Below, in pieces: positions 44,401-48,366 of a stretch of 64,000 nt of DNA. Source of the stretch: Prostheceraeus crozeri (lineage: Eukaryota; Platyhelminthes; Polycladida; Euryleptidae); contig CAJQUW010008753.1 of NCBI GenBank assembly GCA_907163375.1, positions 1-64,000 of the forward strand. Direction: 5' to 3'. Within the stretch, counting starts at the first letter, position 1; every line of letters starts with the position of its first letter. The position numbers and the translations under genes were made by a program. A model generated the notes under the pieces. That model saw only the letters and a list, made by a program, of their open reading frames with translations, was not told the origin of the DNA and ran no database searches.

Positions 44401-46040
44401 TATTTCATATTATTTGAAAACATCAAAGTGACTTCTAGATTAGAACCCACCGGGAACTTTGCTAACATGCTGCATGCTGTAAGGTATACCGATGTCAAGA
44501 CTGACTTTACCCCCGGAAACGGTTTGAAGCACGCTACGCCACTGGAGTACGGTATGCAGAATTGTGCGGTATGGGGGTAGCATGCCACTTTGCAATGCTG
44601 AAAAATATATTAGTACTTGAGTAAGGAATCGTCTAATCCATGTGGACAGCAGATGTGTGGAGGGGGCTTTACAGTGCTGCCCAGTATCTGTCCATGTGAA
44701 GGACTTAGAAGAAAAATGTCAACATTATTGTTATACGTATGCACCATAAATCTACATTTTACCATTTGACAGTAATGAGATATCTTGATCAATGCCTGGT
44801 TTGAGATTTTCGAATACCGGAAAGTAGGCACCTCAAAAATTGTACCTAGTCGACCATGTTTCATTAAGAACTTTGTTGATTCAAGGACATCTGGAGAAAG
44901 TCCTTCCAATTGCCCATGGCTGATTGGTAGGAGCAGTCTGATGTTTGATGGATGAGTGAAACTGACATAGTGCAAATTCTGTGCGTTTTGTGTGAAAGAA
45001 AGTTTCATGAAGCTGGATTATCCACTGTTCTTGTCGGGGGAACTTGCCTGATCACCCCATTCATTCAATTATTCCACTTATTCGCGACCTAAGTGTATCC
45101 GTCCCATACTCACGAATAAATGGACGGCGAAATTGTTTCACCATGTTTTCGACTATCGTATACAATCATATTCCTACATTTTAATTGGAAATATTAACTA
45201 CACATCAACTACATTATGCACTCACGAAACTGTGTTTCTTCTGTGTCTTTCTCAGTTACCCTCGCATGGATTATGATTTGAATTTTTCATTGAAAATAAG
45301 AGCCATATTATTTTTATTATCGAATATTCACCAAGAATATAATTTAGCACTGCATCCACACCGTATATGCCCATAAATACAGATTAGTAAAGTTGAATTC
45401 ATATCCACAATATATCCACAATGAATATCAGTAATTTTCCACTATCCAATAGACCGGGGGGTGGGGGAGATGGTGTGGGCCAGTGTCCAAGAATTGTCCA
45501 TTAGGGGGGAGTCCGATTTTGTCCCACGTGGAGTATAGACGATCCATAAGCTGTTAATTATTTATTGATCTTAAATAATCTTCCTCTCGTTGAAAGCTTA
45601 AATTTAATTTTTCAATGCATTCTCCAAAATTCATGGCACTAGAAATATCTATTTATTACCATGGTTATTCTCAGATTCTTTTGTTTTATAGACGGCTTTG
45701 AAACCATTTTCCTCTTCATTTGAATCGGTGTTGAATGTAATTGTCAAAGCTTTTGATGACGATATTATTGCTCTCGGACGATTCGAGTTGCAATACTTTC
45801 CCATCAGCGGCGAAAACGTTGATGGCCCGTCATAAACTTTGACAGCATCATATGAACACGTGCTACCAGCTTCTACTGAAAACGACTCAAACTGTAATTC
45901 CACCTGTCCGTTATTGCTGCGAATTATCCATTTACACCGACTGCTACTGTCATACAAGTTGCGGCCATTCCAATCAGCGTGAGAATAAAATGATCCAGTT
46001 CCATTTAGATTTCTGTTGCCACCACATCCTGATTGTTGCT
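8062..46040 (-). CDS. CUB-domain M12-like zinc metalloprotease, eight exons (5' end not found)
   Basis: Eight minus-strand exons (46040-45660, 42220-42042, 22583-22352, 20569-20433, 13227-13116, 13044-12915, 10055-9903, 8476-8062) join with every splice phase consistent and GT-AG introns, giving 1739 coding bases, about 579 residues. In order: a CUB domain (about residues 5-120); a linker without a domain I recognise; the start of a protease domain (KLRIGIYYTEKMLDYW); a strand with RDVAFLFTS; the zinc site HEIGHMFGLIEE across the exon G/H junction; a Met-turn-like VIMGS; and a C-terminal tail. This suits a secreted M12 (reprolysin/ADAM-like) protease, although CUB before the protease is unusual because tolloid-type enzymes have it after. 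The first exon starts in phase 1, so signal-peptide exons must lie upstream. Odd: exon E contains an in-frame TAA, and the third zinc ligand is Glu. Either could mean a pseudogene or an inactive homologue; a sequencing error could explain the stop. Confidence 0.8.
8477..9902. other. Intron G-H; nothing recognised
   Basis: Short open frames only; a slightly GC-richer patch at 8600-9000. No domain, RNA gene or clear repeat boundary seen. Confidence 0.5.
9903..10055 (-). CDS. Exon G of metalloprotease: active-site helix with HEIGH
   Basis: 153 bp, acceptor TTTTAG, donor CAT|GTAAGT. It encodes NGRIYGTTGAVANTPAVCSE, then a second Cys-containing segment, and ends in PKLWAHEIGHM. HEIGH is the zinc-binding HExxH helix; Glu is the general base in active members. 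The layout G..YG..G.A...PAVC...NCGI upstream of the helix is typical of M12 proteases. Confidence 0.9.
11545..11640. repeat. Short inverted repeat (AATGTTCTTCGACG arms)
   Basis: The 14-bp arms are exact inverted copies; just inside each arm the sequence TTATAAACG occurs in the same orientation. The 96-bp unit may be a tiny foldback element or regulatory hairpin; function unknown. Confidence 0.6.
12195..12840. repeat. Tandem array of about 75-bp units with palindrome CGAGTTAACTCG
   Basis: From about 12414 to 12830 a unit of about 75 bp repeats five to six times (blocks GCTCAGTTTCCTACTGTACT, TTGTCACCGTCACCAGT, AACTGCTGATAGCGCT). Each unit has a version of the 12-bp perfect palindrome CGAGTTAACTCG. 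Upstream (12195-12414) the same palindrome recurs three times without the rest of the unit. At least nine versions are present. The array lies in the intron between exons G and F, ending about 75 bp before exon F. Confidence 0.9.
12915..13044 (-). CDS. Exon F of metalloprotease: catalytic domain core strand
   Basis: 130 bp, acceptor TTCCAG, donor GA|GTAAGT, phase 1 to phase 2. It encodes IKANVLQAGSLFRSAMNFC and ends with DVNRDVAFLFTS, matching the strand 'hD.A.LFT' that precedes the active-site helix in M12 metalloproteases. Confidence 0.85.
13116..13227 (-). pseudogene. Exon E of metalloprotease, with an in-frame TAA
   Basis: 112 bp, acceptor TTTCAG, donor GTG|GTAAGT; enters in phase 0 and leaves in phase 1, which fits both neighbours. 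Translation starts VNKWFTPEKIGFGNR and runs 30 codons to a TAA at 13135-13137. The six codons after it (VLKFKS) stay in the frame required to join exon F. No alternative donor before the stop has both GT and a convincing consensus. The stop sits next to A and T runs. It would truncate the enzyme before the zinc site. Confidence 0.75.
13228..16239. other. Intron D-E, upstream part; nothing recognised
   Basis: AT-rich intron DNA. A poly-G run lies near 13514-13525. Repeats of CTACCAGA in both orientations occur at 15290-15390. Open frames are short and unrecognised. Confidence 0.5.
16240..16735 (-). pseudogene. LINE (CR1/L2/Jockey-type) reverse transcriptase 3' fragment
   Basis: Reading down from about 16735 the minus strand gives MQILGIHFNKAMNWSTHI and LYMFRVLKNV, the post-palm block (usual form LG..F...L.W..H) of non-LTR RTs. 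After a frameshift near 16610 it continues YGSLVISTLSYGCPLYVGSL and FVGRCHRIICGR, the C-terminal thumb/connection region, ending FNDLL at 16240. It is the last 160 or so residues of a LINE ORF2, 5'-truncated as usual for such elements, and related in layout to the larger LINE at 55969-57880. Confidence 0.8.
16736..18055. other. Intron sequence; nothing firmly recognised
   Basis: The longest plus-strand frame (16673-17143) starts antisense to the LINE fragment and is not believable as a gene. A short stretch near 17060-17090 (TTCCATGCAGAAACTCGT) resembles the end of the foldback element at 31243-34632. Confidence 0.4.
18056..19790 (-). repeat. Three and a part tandem LTR-like units with TGACG arrays
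   Basis: A unit beginning GCTGACCGCTTAAAGCTTTC on the plus strand recurs at about 18056, 18653, 19217 and (partial) 19748, period 530-600 bp. On the minus strand each unit reads: a basic region, several TGACG/TGACGT half-sites within about 100 bp, a TATATAAG box, then about 100 bp later AATAAAGGA. That is the promoter, R region and poly(A)-signal layout of a retroviral-type LTR. No internal retroelement genes lie between units. Differences between units are mostly single-base gaps, so some may be base-calling errors. Confidence 0.65.
20172..20240 (+). repeat. tRNA-like SINE head (tentative)
   Basis: About 65 bp with GTCCCA at one end and TGGGAC at the other able to pair, a 6-bp stem GGTCGG/CCGACC, an A-box-like TGCCCTGAGCGG and a B-box-like GGTTCAACCC. 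It does not fold into a proper tRNA (11-base anticodon loop, poor T stem), so a tRNA-derived SINE fragment or pseudogene is more likely than a working tRNA. Confidence 0.35.
20433..20569 (-). CDS. Exon D of metalloprotease: N-terminal strand of the catalytic domain
   Basis: 137 bp, acceptor TTTTCAG, donor GAG|GTAAGC, phase 1 to phase 0. It encodes NCPAESYRHKKLRIGIYYTE and continues KMLDYWSSRSG, resembling the first beta strand and helix of M12 metalloprotease domains (pattern K.L.I.V.YT..M). Confidence 0.8.
21365..22177. mobile_element. hAT-type MITE, two copies in inverted orientation
   Basis: 21365-21781 is a plus-orientation copy lacking its left end; from 21782 the same family continues in the opposite orientation up to 22177, where its left terminal repeat (rc of CACAGAAATAGATTG) is seen. 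The junction joins the right terminus of one copy directly to an internal point of the other. Family as described at 28391-28911. Confidence 0.8.
22352..22583 (-). CDS. Exon C of metalloprotease: linker region before the catalytic domain
   Basis: 232 bp, acceptor TTTCAG, donor GCAG|GTAATA, phase 0 to phase 1. It encodes VTVVSQNNSKVAVAYLLDD and a Cys-containing stretch IIVKLCSQQ, then a Ser/Arg-rich linker (SSSRRAAPTV) that could be a proprotein cleavage region. The single Cys might act like the cysteine switch of related proteases; that is inference. The intron before it (22584-42041) is about 19.5 kb. Confidence 0.8.
23763..24477 (-). pseudogene. Second Penelope-like element: RT thumb and GIY-YIG nuclease
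   Basis: From 24477 down the minus strand encodes LYTNYNAFCPKQNKINLVRC, then RYILSNNGYPHWFIDKF and RIKKAIEGAYPHLKAM, the region after the RT palm. After a frame change at about 24080 come ACGASYVGRTERTLELRAKE and HIPKW, a GIY-YIG-type nuclease with intact GASYVGRTER core, and a short C-terminus ending at 23757. The palm and N-terminus are missing, so it is 5'-truncated. It parallels 4587-5451 but differs enough to be a separate insertion or subfamily. Confidence 0.8.
24478..25468. other. Intron sequence; nothing recognised
   Basis: AT-rich, only short open frames and no clear repeats noted. Confidence 0.5.
25663..26831 (-). pseudogene. hAT transposase C-terminal fragments (ZBED5-like)
   Basis: The upstream part (26601-26831) reads FALFPHLNKFIKESEF and YFPDLHEFEKCYQQPVWTHP, and after a frame change continues toward 26510. 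The downstream part (25663-25881) reads STTYECERALSTLLAMKTK, HDMRVALSIPQPN and ends KQVHPSH. This is the dimerisation/C-terminal region shared by ZBED5/FAM200-like hAT proteins (usual STTYLCE..FSTLLAIKTK). Between the halves the segment AQSCPNVRKMAL was multiplied into the tandem array, whose copies contain TGA in this frame. Not functional. Confidence 0.8.
25846..26508. repeat. 57-bp tandem repeat, about 11 copies
   Basis: Unit GAGCCATCTTTCTGACATTG followed by GGATAAGATTGAGCCATTTC and AATTCAAAAGTCAATGC; copies differ by few bases and one near 26440 is shortened. Because 57 is divisible by three, open frames of about 197 codons exist on both strands; these are by-products of the repeat, not genes. 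The unit derives from the transposase segment around PNVRKMA. Confidence 0.9.
27331..27993 (-). mobile_element. hAT-type MITE copy (minus), interrupted by a hairpin insert
   Basis: Starts at 27331 with CACAAAATCAGAAAGGTCG (variant of the family's right end) and follows the consensus to about 27577. An inserted inverted repeat occupies 27578-27935; the family sequence resumes with TTTTTCGTGTATTTGCTAAC and ends near CTAATTCTG at about 27993 after an internal deletion. Confidence 0.75.
27578..27935. repeat. Nested inverted-repeat element inside the MITE
   Basis: Arms of about 98 bp (27651-27748 and 27834-27931) are inverted copies with few mismatches; shared block TTTACAGTTACTTAGCACAA. The bases CTTTTTCGTGTAT occur on both sides of the insert, consistent with a target duplication of up to 13 bp. 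No coding capacity. Confidence 0.75.
28391..28911 (+). mobile_element. hAT-type MITE, best-preserved copy (521 bp)
   Basis: Terminal repeats CACAGAATTAGA / TCTAATTCTGTG and an exact 8-bp flanking duplication GCAAAACG (28383-28390, 28912-28919) mark a complete element of hAT type. Other copies: 21365-22177 (two), 27331-27993, 41274-41784, 46478-46998. A minus-strand frame of about 65 codons (from MSSQFNIKHAKLCEASVTV) stays open in several copies and may be the remnant of a parental transposase; I do not recognise it. Confidence 0.85.
29500..29507 (+). promoter_or_regulatory. TATA box of the secreted repeat-protein gene
   Basis: TATAAATA lies 93 bases before the ATG at 29593, leaving room for a start site near 29530 and a 5' leader of about 60 bases. 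Confidence 0.55.
29593..29638 (+). CDS. Exon 1: signal peptide of the secreted repeat protein
   Basis: 46 bp. First ATG after the TATA box; hydrophobic core IALLVIAL; donor GTAAGC matches consensus. Phase 1 matches the acceptor at 30320. Confidence 0.7.
29593..30886 (+). CDS. Secreted Asn/Asp/His/Arg-rich repeat protein, two exons
   Basis: Exon 1 (29593-29638) encodes MAVYCKIALLVIALS, a compact signal peptide, and ends at donor G|GTAAGC in phase 1. Exon 2 (30321-30886, acceptor TTCCAG) restores the frame with ERYSITYGFYLTALKHYQNQ and runs to TAA at 30884-30886; total 203 residues. The middle holds a Phe/Asn/Gly/Gln-rich stretch (NFPFWSLRGPP, NQIGLNFPQQNQYGFN), then about six 12-residue repeats of the type HGDNENDNYDRR, then a Tyr/Arg/His-rich tail (RGDYYRQNGDYYRHYKNN). 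No enzyme domain, no Cys in the mature part. Such composition suits an extracellular matrix, secretion or metal-binding protein, but the role is unknown. The gene lies within a 19.5-kb intron of the protease, on the opposite strand. TATA box at 29500, AATAAA at 31150. Confidence 0.75.
30321..30886 (+). CDS. Exon 2: repeat domain of the secreted protein
   Basis: 566 bp, entered in phase 1 after a T-rich tract and TTCCAG. The open frame also extends upstream of the acceptor (an ATG at 30206), but that stretch lacks a signal peptide and has a composition unlike the repeat region; splicing from exon 1 gives the better model. Confidence 0.75.
30558..30774 (+). repeat. 36-bp in-frame tandem repeat (six units)
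   Basis: Unit CATGGTGACAACGAAAATGA followed by TAATTATGATCGACGT. The first unit is diverged (HGDNRNGNDFHR), the next four are almost identical, the last begins with Tyr. All other frames are also kept open by the repeat length, which explains the long shadow frames on both strands. Confidence 0.9.
31150..31155 (+). terminator. Polyadenylation signal AATAAA
   Basis: 264 bases after the stop of the secreted repeat protein, the first AATAAA downstream that I see. Confidence 0.45.
31531..31850. repeat. GTATTAATAAAGGTAGCA / CTAGCCTAGCACTA internal repeats
   Basis: Five occurrences of TATTAATA followed by a run of alternating CTAGCACTAGGCTAG-type words, each local stretch itself nearly palindromic. 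They form the inner part of the left arm; a shorter inverted version is at 34010-34187. Confidence 0.8.
32960..33785. repeat. Pair of diverged direct repeats within the foldback element
   Basis: About 32960-33200 and 33520-33785 share, in the same order, ATGAGCCCC, GATGTTTTATCTTCTCTGAA, CTTTGATCTCCGACA and TATTGTTAAC followed by GAACGCG/AAACGCG. Likely subterminal repeats or a tandem duplication of a non-coding module. Confidence 0.65.
34640..35322. other. Intergenic/intron stretch with one unrecognised ORF
   Basis: A plus-strand frame at 34873-35178 (101 codons, with SSISVERSLRILRKLLRSDE) faintly recalls the C-terminal hAT block 'SVERSFS.L', but the rest does not match and I do not call it. 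Confidence 0.3.
35323..35962 (-). pseudogene. Harbinger-associated Myb/SANT-like protein, decayed
   Basis: Starts MSKRKRSDNYNDAEKNRLMD and continues IVEESQLADIIESK and TWIEIEIKFNS, the first helices of the Myb/SANT-like DNA-binding protein that Harbinger elements encode next to their transposase. At 35756-35758 an in-frame TAA interrupts the frame; after it the frame continues DLWANLRKKAKKD. Then a frameshift near 35650 leads to MEPLPHVPDDDEISDEDLRP and a coiled-coil-like tail rich in Gln/Glu/Arg (KQLQIQLLEEKIVQQRELHA). In intact elements this protein binds the termini and helps the transposase enter the nucleus. The end of the frame runs into the left terminal repeat. Confidence 0.75.
35327..36303 (-). 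mobile_element. Non-autonomous PIF/Harbinger element (977 bp) with TAA duplication
   Basis: Terminal repeats CGGCCTATTGCAGAACTCGG (left) and its inverse (right) are flanked by TAA on both sides (35324-35326, 36304-36306), the 3-bp target typical of PIF/Harbinger. A second inverted pair (AACTGCCAGTTAAAT) lies just inside. The only coding capacity is a decayed Myb/SANT-like protein on the minus strand; there is no DDE transposase. Confidence 0.85.
36601..37320. mobile_element. Inverted-repeat element, 720 bp
   Basis: Ends CAACTCATGTTTCATGG at both termini in opposite orientation, with a second matching block farther in (CAACAAGACTGAAATGGTTA, followed by ATCTTCACATTC) on both sides. No target duplication or ORF recognised; probably a non-autonomous DNA transposon. 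Confidence 0.65.
38243..38294. repeat. Hairpin AGGGCGCTTGGTA / TACCAAGCGCCCT, copy 1
   Basis: Perfect 13-bp inverted arms with a 26-bp spacer. A second copy of the same hairpin with a 9-bp spacer and one mismatch is at 39236-39270. Confidence 0.8.
38295..39235. other. Intron sequence; nothing recognised
   Basis: AT-rich; no gene or repeat boundary seen apart from the hairpins at either side. Confidence 0.4.
39236..39270. repeat. Hairpin AGGGCGCTTGGTA, copy 2
   Basis: AGGGCGCTTGGTA and TACCAAGCGTCCC around a 9-bp spacer, ending 7 bases before the LINE fragment at 39277. Confidence 0.8.
39277..39650 (-). pseudogene. LINE ORF2 endonuclease N-terminal fragment
   Basis: Reads YLANAQSLLPKIDELSAIV, then after a frameshift VIVICESWLSESVENHLI, GYNIPYRCD and GRKGGGVCVYVQ, the EEP-type endonuclease signatures (N.RSL..K.DEL; I..SETWL; R.D...GGGV..Y). 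It ends with SLLLIAVYI, after which similarity stops. Confidence 0.8.
39676..40461 (-). pseudogene. LINE ORF1 protein (coiled coil and RRM-like)
   Basis: Starts MTHKLSITSVTDVIAMTESD; residues 40-110 form a heptad-rich coiled coil (LTEKLTPVIDSLKAITEKQR). An in-frame TAA at 40102-40104 interrupts the frame (CAA to TAA would explain it), after which the same frame gives ECNVVISGLPEKLDGDVNE, the RRM-like core, and SIHDRNIILKSSKALR with YINRDLTIHQQKKRN, the C-terminal RNA-binding domain. ORF1 proteins package LINE RNA. Confidence 0.75.
40462..41273. other. Intron sequence; unrecognised
   Basis: A plus-strand frame at 40587-40775 looks mildly protein-like (basic C-terminus) but nothing supports it. 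Confidence 0.35.
41274..41784 (+). mobile_element. hAT-type MITE copy
   Basis: Termini CACAGAATTAGA / TCTAATTCTGTG; flanks AGCAAAGC and GGCAAAGT match in six of eight bases, a decayed target duplication. About 500 bases alignable by eye with the 28391-28911 copy. Confidence 0.85.
42042..42220 (-). CDS. Exon B of metalloprotease: linker / prodomain-like
   Basis: 179 bp, acceptor TTTCAG, donor AAA|GTAAGC, entered in phase 1 and left in phase 0. The 59 residues (from ICQNTLRSVTVKGT to KPMELVNK) contain no domain I recognise; predicted beta strands alternate with polar loops. It joins the CUB exon to exon C with matching phase. Confidence 0.8.
43902..44544. mobile_element. Non-autonomous hAT element (643 bp)
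   Basis: Ends CAGAGGCGTAGCGT and ACGCTACGCCACTG, flanked by the exact 8-bp duplication GAGTACGG (43894-43901, 44545-44552). The left end continues GGGGAATTCGGGCAGTGCCC, a common sub-terminal word in such elements. The internal open frame (43988-44332) resembles nothing I know. Confidence 0.85.
44610..45008 (-). CDS. Unrecognised 132-codon ORF in the exon A-B intron
   Basis: Open from MKLSFTQNAQNLHYVSFTHP to a stop at 44610. Not part of the protease, because exon A splices directly to exon B with matched phase. Amino-acid use looks ordinary; no motif is recognised. It could be a fragment of a mobile-element protein or chance. Confidence 0.2.
   Translation of the reverse strand: MKLSFTQNAQNLHYVSFTHPSNIRLLLPISHGQLEGLSPDVLESTKFLMKHGRLGTIFEVPTFRYSKISNQALIKISHYCQMVKCRFMVHTYNNNVDIFLLSPSHGQILGSTVKPPPHICCPHGLDDSLLKY
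45660..46040 (-). CDS. Exon A of metalloprotease: CUB domain
   Basis: Acceptor TTTTAG at 46041-46046, donor G|GTAATA at 45660/45659; 381 bp, entered and left in phase 1. It encodes one complete CUB domain of about 115 residues: it begins SGCGGNRNLNGTGSF and has the paired-cysteine pattern typical of CUB, with CKWII, STCSYDAVKVYDG and MGKYCNSNRP, then LTITFNTDSNEEENGFKAVY. The YDAVKVYDG block holds the acidic residues that usually bind calcium in CUB domains. Reading on past the donor hits a stop a few codons later, but splicing to exon B keeps the frame open. CUB domains mediate extracellular protein contacts. Confidence 0.85.
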
Positions 46041-46477
46041 CTAAAATGTTGAATATATCTCAGTGATGATAGGAATGATCGACCATTCAATCCCAGTTGT
46101 TAGTTATACATGGTGCGTTATACATGATTGCAATTAACTTTAAAAGATGTAAAAGGGTCCACATTACTATTCAGATTCAAGAAATGAAGCATAAATTTAG
46201 TGAATGATGAAATCACACCGATGAAAATTGAAATTGAATTGAAAACTTGAAATTTTAGACAAGAAATCTGCTTGACACTTTCGTCGCAATTGTATTTTGA
46301 AAACCTCAACAAATGTTCAACATATTTGTCGAATTTCGCACTATTTTCACTTTCAATGTTGTAAGTGTCCTTGTTAATCCTGTGTTTATTTATTTCTGGC
46401 TAAGCTGCTGCTGCCTCTTTTAAGCGGGACAAAGAAGAAACTGAATTGCACAATACGGCAGTATGAAGTTCTCAACA
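46041..46477. other. Upstream of protease exon A; no further exon recognised
   Basis: The gene must continue upstream because exon A starts in mid-codon, but I could not identify the previous exon here or farther right in this window. Confidence 0.4.
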
Positions 46478-46998
46478 CACATAATTAGATTGGTTAAGCG
46501 TATCACTTTGCTAGAAGTGCAAACTGATTAAAAACGATGGCACATGCAGGAACCTACTAAGTGGGCAAGGAGAAATTTTAATACCTTGCAGAGGTAGGAA
46601 AAATAGTCGTGCGCCGCTTGCAAAATGCTGTGAATTCCTTCAAAATGCTCCGATCGCCACTTTTCCTTCAGATTCGAGGAATTCAGATCATTGCGCAAAA
46701 GTTTTCTCGATAATGTTGGGTCCTCCGATCATTATTAAAAAAGTTAGCAGGCGCACGAAAAAACGTTCACAAACTTCTCTGCAGAACTTGACATCGTCTG
46801 TGATTCTTCGCTGTGTGATCCGGTTGATAACAGTCACTGAAGCTTCGCACAATTTGGCGTGTTTAATGTTGAACTGGCTGCTCATTGTTCGATTGCTATG
46901 GTATTATGTCAGCAGATTGTGCCATTTCATTTATGTTACATGTTCGAATGCTTCCTTTATAGTCAAACAGAAGAAGTGACGACCTGTCTAATTCTGTG
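46478..46998 (+). mobile_element. hAT-type MITE copy
   Basis: Left end CACATAATTAGATTGG, right end TCTAATTCTGTG; same family as 28391-28911. No matching 8-bp flanks remain. Confidence 0.8.
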
Positions 46999-47866
46999 TG
47001 TCTATTTCTGTAATTCAACTGGTTACCTGATAATTCGTCCTCTGTAATTCAGCGCCTTGTCTCTTGAAATCCATGTCATGATTGACTATCTCGAATGATC
47101 CATCCAGATTCATTAAGTCCTCCGTTCACCGTCTTTCCAGTGTCGTTAACAACGCCCAAGCTCTTTGCTCTTTACCTCTTTGCCTCTTATTCACCATCAC
47201 ACATCTAAAAGGCAGGCCTGTATCTTACCTCTAATCCAATCTGACTCAGTTTACGGCAGATGGTTTCGTAGAGGTCCAGCGTTGGGCGCGATTCCGAATC
47301 GTGCGACTCAGCCCACGATTAATCGAAAATTGCGCGATTCTTAATGTTGAGAGACTAAGTGACTAGACGTTTACAGTTTATCTAGCTTACATTATTTCTC
47401 ATTTCTAGACCATTTTTCATTAAAAGTTTGATGATTTCTATTAAAATTGAAAGCATTTGACACTCATAGTCTATTTAGACTGAAATTATATCTGCGCTAT
47501 CAATCAATGCGAAGCTCTATTTGTTAATGTCTGGGAAAACAGCATAATAATTCAGAACACATAAAAGTCGCAAACAAGGCATGAAAAGTCTTGATTATCT
47601 ATTTATAACATTCTACCGAAAATCTGCTATCATAGAAGTACCACAAGTACTACATCATGTACATGTAGTGTGAATGTACTAATATTTTTCTTTCCCAGAT
47701 TTGGTTCTTTCGGTCTTTATCAATTATGTTTCATCGAACATAGCTGTAGGAGTGTAGGTTTTGCCTTTCCTCCATCAGCCCTGAGATAAGCATAATTATG
47801 CATCAATTAAGTCAAACTATTTAGACTTGTAACATTTGCAAAACATTAGGCAAATCTAATAGAGAG

Positions 47867-48212
47867 GTGTCCTCAGACTTGAACAGTTTTAAACACAAAA
47901 TTTTTTGATAGCCTTAGACACTTGCGCTTCGCCTTACAAAGGTTCGTCAGCACTGCTCAGAATGGCCCAGACTGACTTAAAACATACAGAATTGGCAGTC
48001 TATCATCTCTATGATCATCATAGCCAGGATATATAAACACAGAAGAGCCCGCTGTATAGTCCCTTGCTCAGCCATTCCAGGTATCTTAAGCTACTTTGGG
48101 CAATTCGGAGCTAGCCGTACTGACGAGCCCCTGTAGGTAGAGAAATGCATCGTCCACTGCTTCCATGGAATTCTTGTGATTTTGTGCTTAAATAGTTCAA
48201 GTCTGAGGACAT
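47867..48212. mobile_element. MITE with TGTCCTCAGACTTGAAC ends
   Basis: Both ends carry TGTCCTCAGACTTGAAC in opposite orientation with a similar 10 bases further inward (GTTTTAAACAC against TATTTAAGCAC). About 345 bp, no coding capacity. Confidence 0.7.
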
Positions 48213-48366
48213 CTTTCTATGCTATCCACAAGCGAACTGGAACTCTACAATCTTCATAAAGTGCAATTGTTTCCGGGATATGTTCATAGTATGCCCGTTA
48301 ATCATCACTGTTAGTGTGTTTGTTATTGCTATCAATGTACTTATGTGATTTCAATGCAGAGATATA

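Noticed and set aside
44610..45008. Possible exon of the protease between exons A and B
   Set aside because: Exon A joins exon B directly in phase 1; this frame has no matching splice sites. Kept only as an unrecognised ORF.
47229..47290. Minus-strand stretch reading TLDLYETICRKLSQIGLE before a GTAAGA donor-like site
   Set aside because: Only about 20 coding-like residues, no acceptor or partner exon; could be a repeat fragment.
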